Source: an uncultured Prevotella sp. | GTDB taxonomy: Bacteria; Bacteroidota; Bacteroidia; Bacteroidales; Bacteroidaceae | NCBI GenBank assembly: GCA_900771975.1 | Contig: CAAGPV010000047.1 | Span: 1 to 7,279, forward strand | DNA: 7,279 nt | Reading direction: 5' to 3' | Part shown: positions 5,887-7,279 of the stretch, in pieces | How the letters are laid out: each line of letters begins with the position of its first letter | Numbering within the stretch: position 1 is the stretch's first letter | The notes under the pieces: generated by a model | Told to the model about the DNA's origin: nothing | What the model saw: the letters and a program-made list of their open reading frames with translations, nothing else | Databases searched by the model: none | Program-made: the position numbers and the translations under genes

Positions 5887-5900
5887 GGACCTTTAGGTCT
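5887..5900 (+). other. Short hairpin in the leader of the SpvB-type gene
   Basis: GGACC (5887-5891) pairs with GGTCT (5896-5900), with one G-U pair, around TTTA. It lies 20 bases before ATG 5921. It is too short and lacks a T-tract for a terminator; a possible translation or pause element, weakly supported. Confidence 0.2.
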
Positions 5901-5920
5901 GAAACAAAATAGCAAGAATA

Positions 5921-7231
5921 ATGAAGTATTCTACACATTCATTCCTCCTTCCGTTCCTGTTGCTTGCAGGAATCATACTAAACTCCTGTAATGGTGGAAG
6001 TAATCGTTCTGCTAAAGAAACTGTAATCAGTGATTCTACATGTACTAATACAGTCTCTTCTGTACAAAAAGATAGCATTTCCCGAAAGGCTACTTCCTTA
6101 CGAAAACAAGTTAAGGACAGTGTACAGAACTTACCTGTGAAGAGAATCTCCGAAGAAATCGCAAGAAATCAAAAGGGGAATCGTGTAGATACTCACAAGG
6201 CGAACAGGAAGTCTGCAAGACTTTTTGCAGACTTAGGCAAACGTACCGTCAGCAAGTTCTTTACCAACTCCGACAGCGATACGCTCAATGTTGGGCGTGC
6301 CCAGCTTGCCGTACCACGTGAGGCTATGGAAAAGGGTAAAGTTCTCAGTATTACGCCACTTAGAAAGGGTGAACTACCAACCTTGCCTACGGGTATGGTG
6401 AATGTTACAGGTAGTTGTGATACATTAATGGCAAGAACAGATACTGTGTCAGGGTATCGCTTCTTACCTCATGGCAATCACTTCGTCCATCATCTGGCAA
6501 GTATCGCAGTACCTTACGACAGCATGTTGATACCGAAAGGCTATACCGTAGATGATATCCACACCTATTATTATGATGAACTGCACCAACGTTGGACAAT
6601 GCTCCAGTCAAAAGGTATTGATGCTAAACGTGAGGTGGCAATGGCAGAGACTTCACACTTTACGGATGTCATCAACGGTATCATCAAGGTTCCAGAGAGT
6701 CCCGAAACACAGAACTATGTCCCTACAGGAATCAGTGAGCTGAAGGCTGCTGACCCAGCAGCGGGTATTCAGCAGATTGAAGCCCCATCAGCTAATCAGA
6801 ATGGTACGGCGTCACTGTCCTATCCTTTCGAAGTTCCTGCAGGGCGTAATGATATTGGTGTAAGTGCCGGCTTACAGTATAGCAGCGAGGGAGGCAGTAG
6901 CTTTGTTGGCTATGGATGGAGTCTTCCTGTACAGAGTATTGACATAGAGACCCGATGGGGTGTACCACGTTTCGATGATAAGTCAGAAAGTGAGAGCTAT
7001 CTTCTCATGGGACAGCAGCTCAGTGACCGACTCTATCGTAGGACTGTCTCTTTGGCAAGACAGGCAGACAAGCAGTTCTATCCAATGACTGAAGGCGGTT
7101 TCAGTAGGATTATCCGAAAGGGTAACAGCCCGAAGAACTATTACTGGGAAGTGACTGGCAAGGATGGTACAGTCTACAGTTATGGTGGTCATGGTGGTCA
7201 TGTCGGGTCAGCGGATTTTTACGGTTGGTAA
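5921..7231 (+). CDS. ZU5-like/SpvB-type lipoprotein, apparently truncated Rhs/Tc-like protein
   Basis: A 436-residue frame. A lipoprotein signal (hydrophobic 8-20, ILNSC with Cys23) is followed by a basic, Ser-rich, probably disordered region to about 115. Residues about 120-255 look ZU5-like: LNVGRAQLAVPREAM, FLPHGNHFVHHLASIAVPYD, YYYDELHQRW and TSHFTDVINGII. From about 295 the SpvB/TcdB N-terminal signature appears: LSYPFEVPAGRNDIGVSAGL, YSSEGGSSFVGYGWSLPV, WGVPRFDD, YLLMGQQL, FSRIIRKG and YYWEVTGKDGTVYSYGG. In family members this domain runs on for about 200 more residues and leads into FG-GAP and Rhs/YD repeats with a variable toxin tip. Here it changes abruptly to GGHGGHVGSADFYGW and stops. 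The gene is therefore probably truncated, by an insertion or a rearrangement at about 7182-7205. Rhs/SpvB proteins are known as polymorphic toxin carriers; the lipid anchor suggests outer-membrane placement. Confidence 0.85.
   Translation: MKYSTHSFLLPFLLLAGIILNSCNGGSNRSAKETVISDSTCTNTVSSVQKDSISRKATSLRKQVKDSVQNLPVKRISEEIARNQKGNRVDTHKANRKSARLFADLGKRTVSKFFTNSDSDTLNVGRAQLAVPREAMEKGKVLSITPLRKGELPTLPTGMVNVTGSCDTLMARTDTVSGYRFLPHGNHFVHHLASIAVPYDSMLIPKGYTVDDIHTYYYDELHQRWTMLQSKGIDAKREVAMAETSHFTDVINGIIKVPESPETQNYVPTGISELKAADPAAGIQQIEAPSANQNGTASLSYPFEVPAGRNDIGVSAGLQYSSEGGSSFVGYGWSLPVQSIDIETRWGVPRFDDKSESESYLLMGQQLSDRLYRRTVSLARQADKQFYPMTEGGFSRIIRKGNSPKNYYWEVTGKDGTVYSYGGHGGHVGSADFYGW
7182..7202 (+). repeat. 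Short 9-bp tandem repeat at the truncation point
   Basis: ATGGTGGTC occurs twice in tandem (7182-7190 and 7191-7199), followed by a third ATG at 7200-7202. It encodes the GGHGGH run exactly where resemblance to the SpvB domain is lost. It could mark slippage, a recombination junction or an insertion boundary; it is too short to decide. Confidence 0.45.
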
Positions 7232-7256
7232 TACTATATAATTACGAATAAAGTCG

Positions 7257-7264
7257 TACCTTTG
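7257..7264 (+). promoter_or_regulatory. Perfect Bacteroidetes -7 promoter box near the right edge
   Basis: TACCTTTG at 7257-7264 matches the TAnnTTTG -7 consensus of the Bacteroidetes primary sigma factor exactly, in an AT-rich gap 26 bases after the stop of the truncated gene. No clear TTG/TTTG -33 element is seen at the usual spacing; the only upstream TTGG (7225-7228) is too far. An ATG at 7269 (ATGGAACAG) opens a frame that leaves the window after three codons. If that is a start, the message would be almost leaderless. Together these suggest a new transcription unit begins at the window edge, possibly the gene of an inserted element. Confidence 0.55.
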
Positions 7265-7279
7265 CCCTATGGAACAGAC

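Noticed and set aside
1..7279. CRISPR array, tRNA, rRNA or complete insertion sequence
   Set aside because: No regularly spaced repeats, no recognised tRNA or rRNA sequence, and no transposase or paired terminal repeats are visible inside the window.

Overview
The window looks like an accessory surface-protein locus from a member of the Bacteroidales, most likely Prevotella or a close relative. Supporting signs are A-rich start regions without clear Shine-Dalgarno sites, a DUF3244-type protein, a UpxY-like NusG paralogue, a type IX secretion (T9SS) C-terminal sorting domain, outer-membrane beta-barrel proteins, a perfect TAnnTTTG promoter box near the right end, and moderately AT-rich DNA. 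All confident genes lie on the + strand. The genus is inferred from overall resemblance, not demonstrated.

Layout. Positions 2-223 are the C-terminal end of a large protein that resembles the methylase/helicase-like proteins of Bacteroidetes mobile elements. A strong stem-loop terminator follows (238-285). Positions about 286-829 hold no convincing gene and may be decayed sequence. A perfect 14-bp inverted repeat (830-843 and 977-990) then brackets 133 bp directly before a NusG/UpxY-family antiterminator (982-1713). The antiterminator start codon lies inside the right repeat, and a mirrored ATGAAAATC lies in the left repeat. This is the geometry of a small invertible regulatory segment.

Downstream is a run of genes for exported proteins: a DUF3244-like protein (1781-2107), a tiny hydrophobic ORF (2218-2424), an outer-membrane beta-barrel (2421-3152), a membrane-anchored beta-barrel (3158-4243), a T9SS-sorted protein with DUF8202-like and SprB-like regions (4279-5838), and a lipoprotein with a ZU5-like region and the start of a SpvB/TcdB N-terminal domain (5921-7231). 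The last reading frame stops abruptly inside the SpvB domain, where an Rhs/YD-type protein would normally continue. A new TAnnTTTG box follows at once, so the gene may be broken by an insertion or rearrangement.

Working model (inference): a recombination-switchable promoter controls a dedicated processive antiterminator, which lets RNA polymerase read through a long operon for surface-displayed, T9SS-dependent and SpvB/Rhs-like proteins. This is the logic known for Bacteroides capsule loci (invertible promoter plus UpxY), here attached to what looks like a secreted or surface toxin/adhesin locus.
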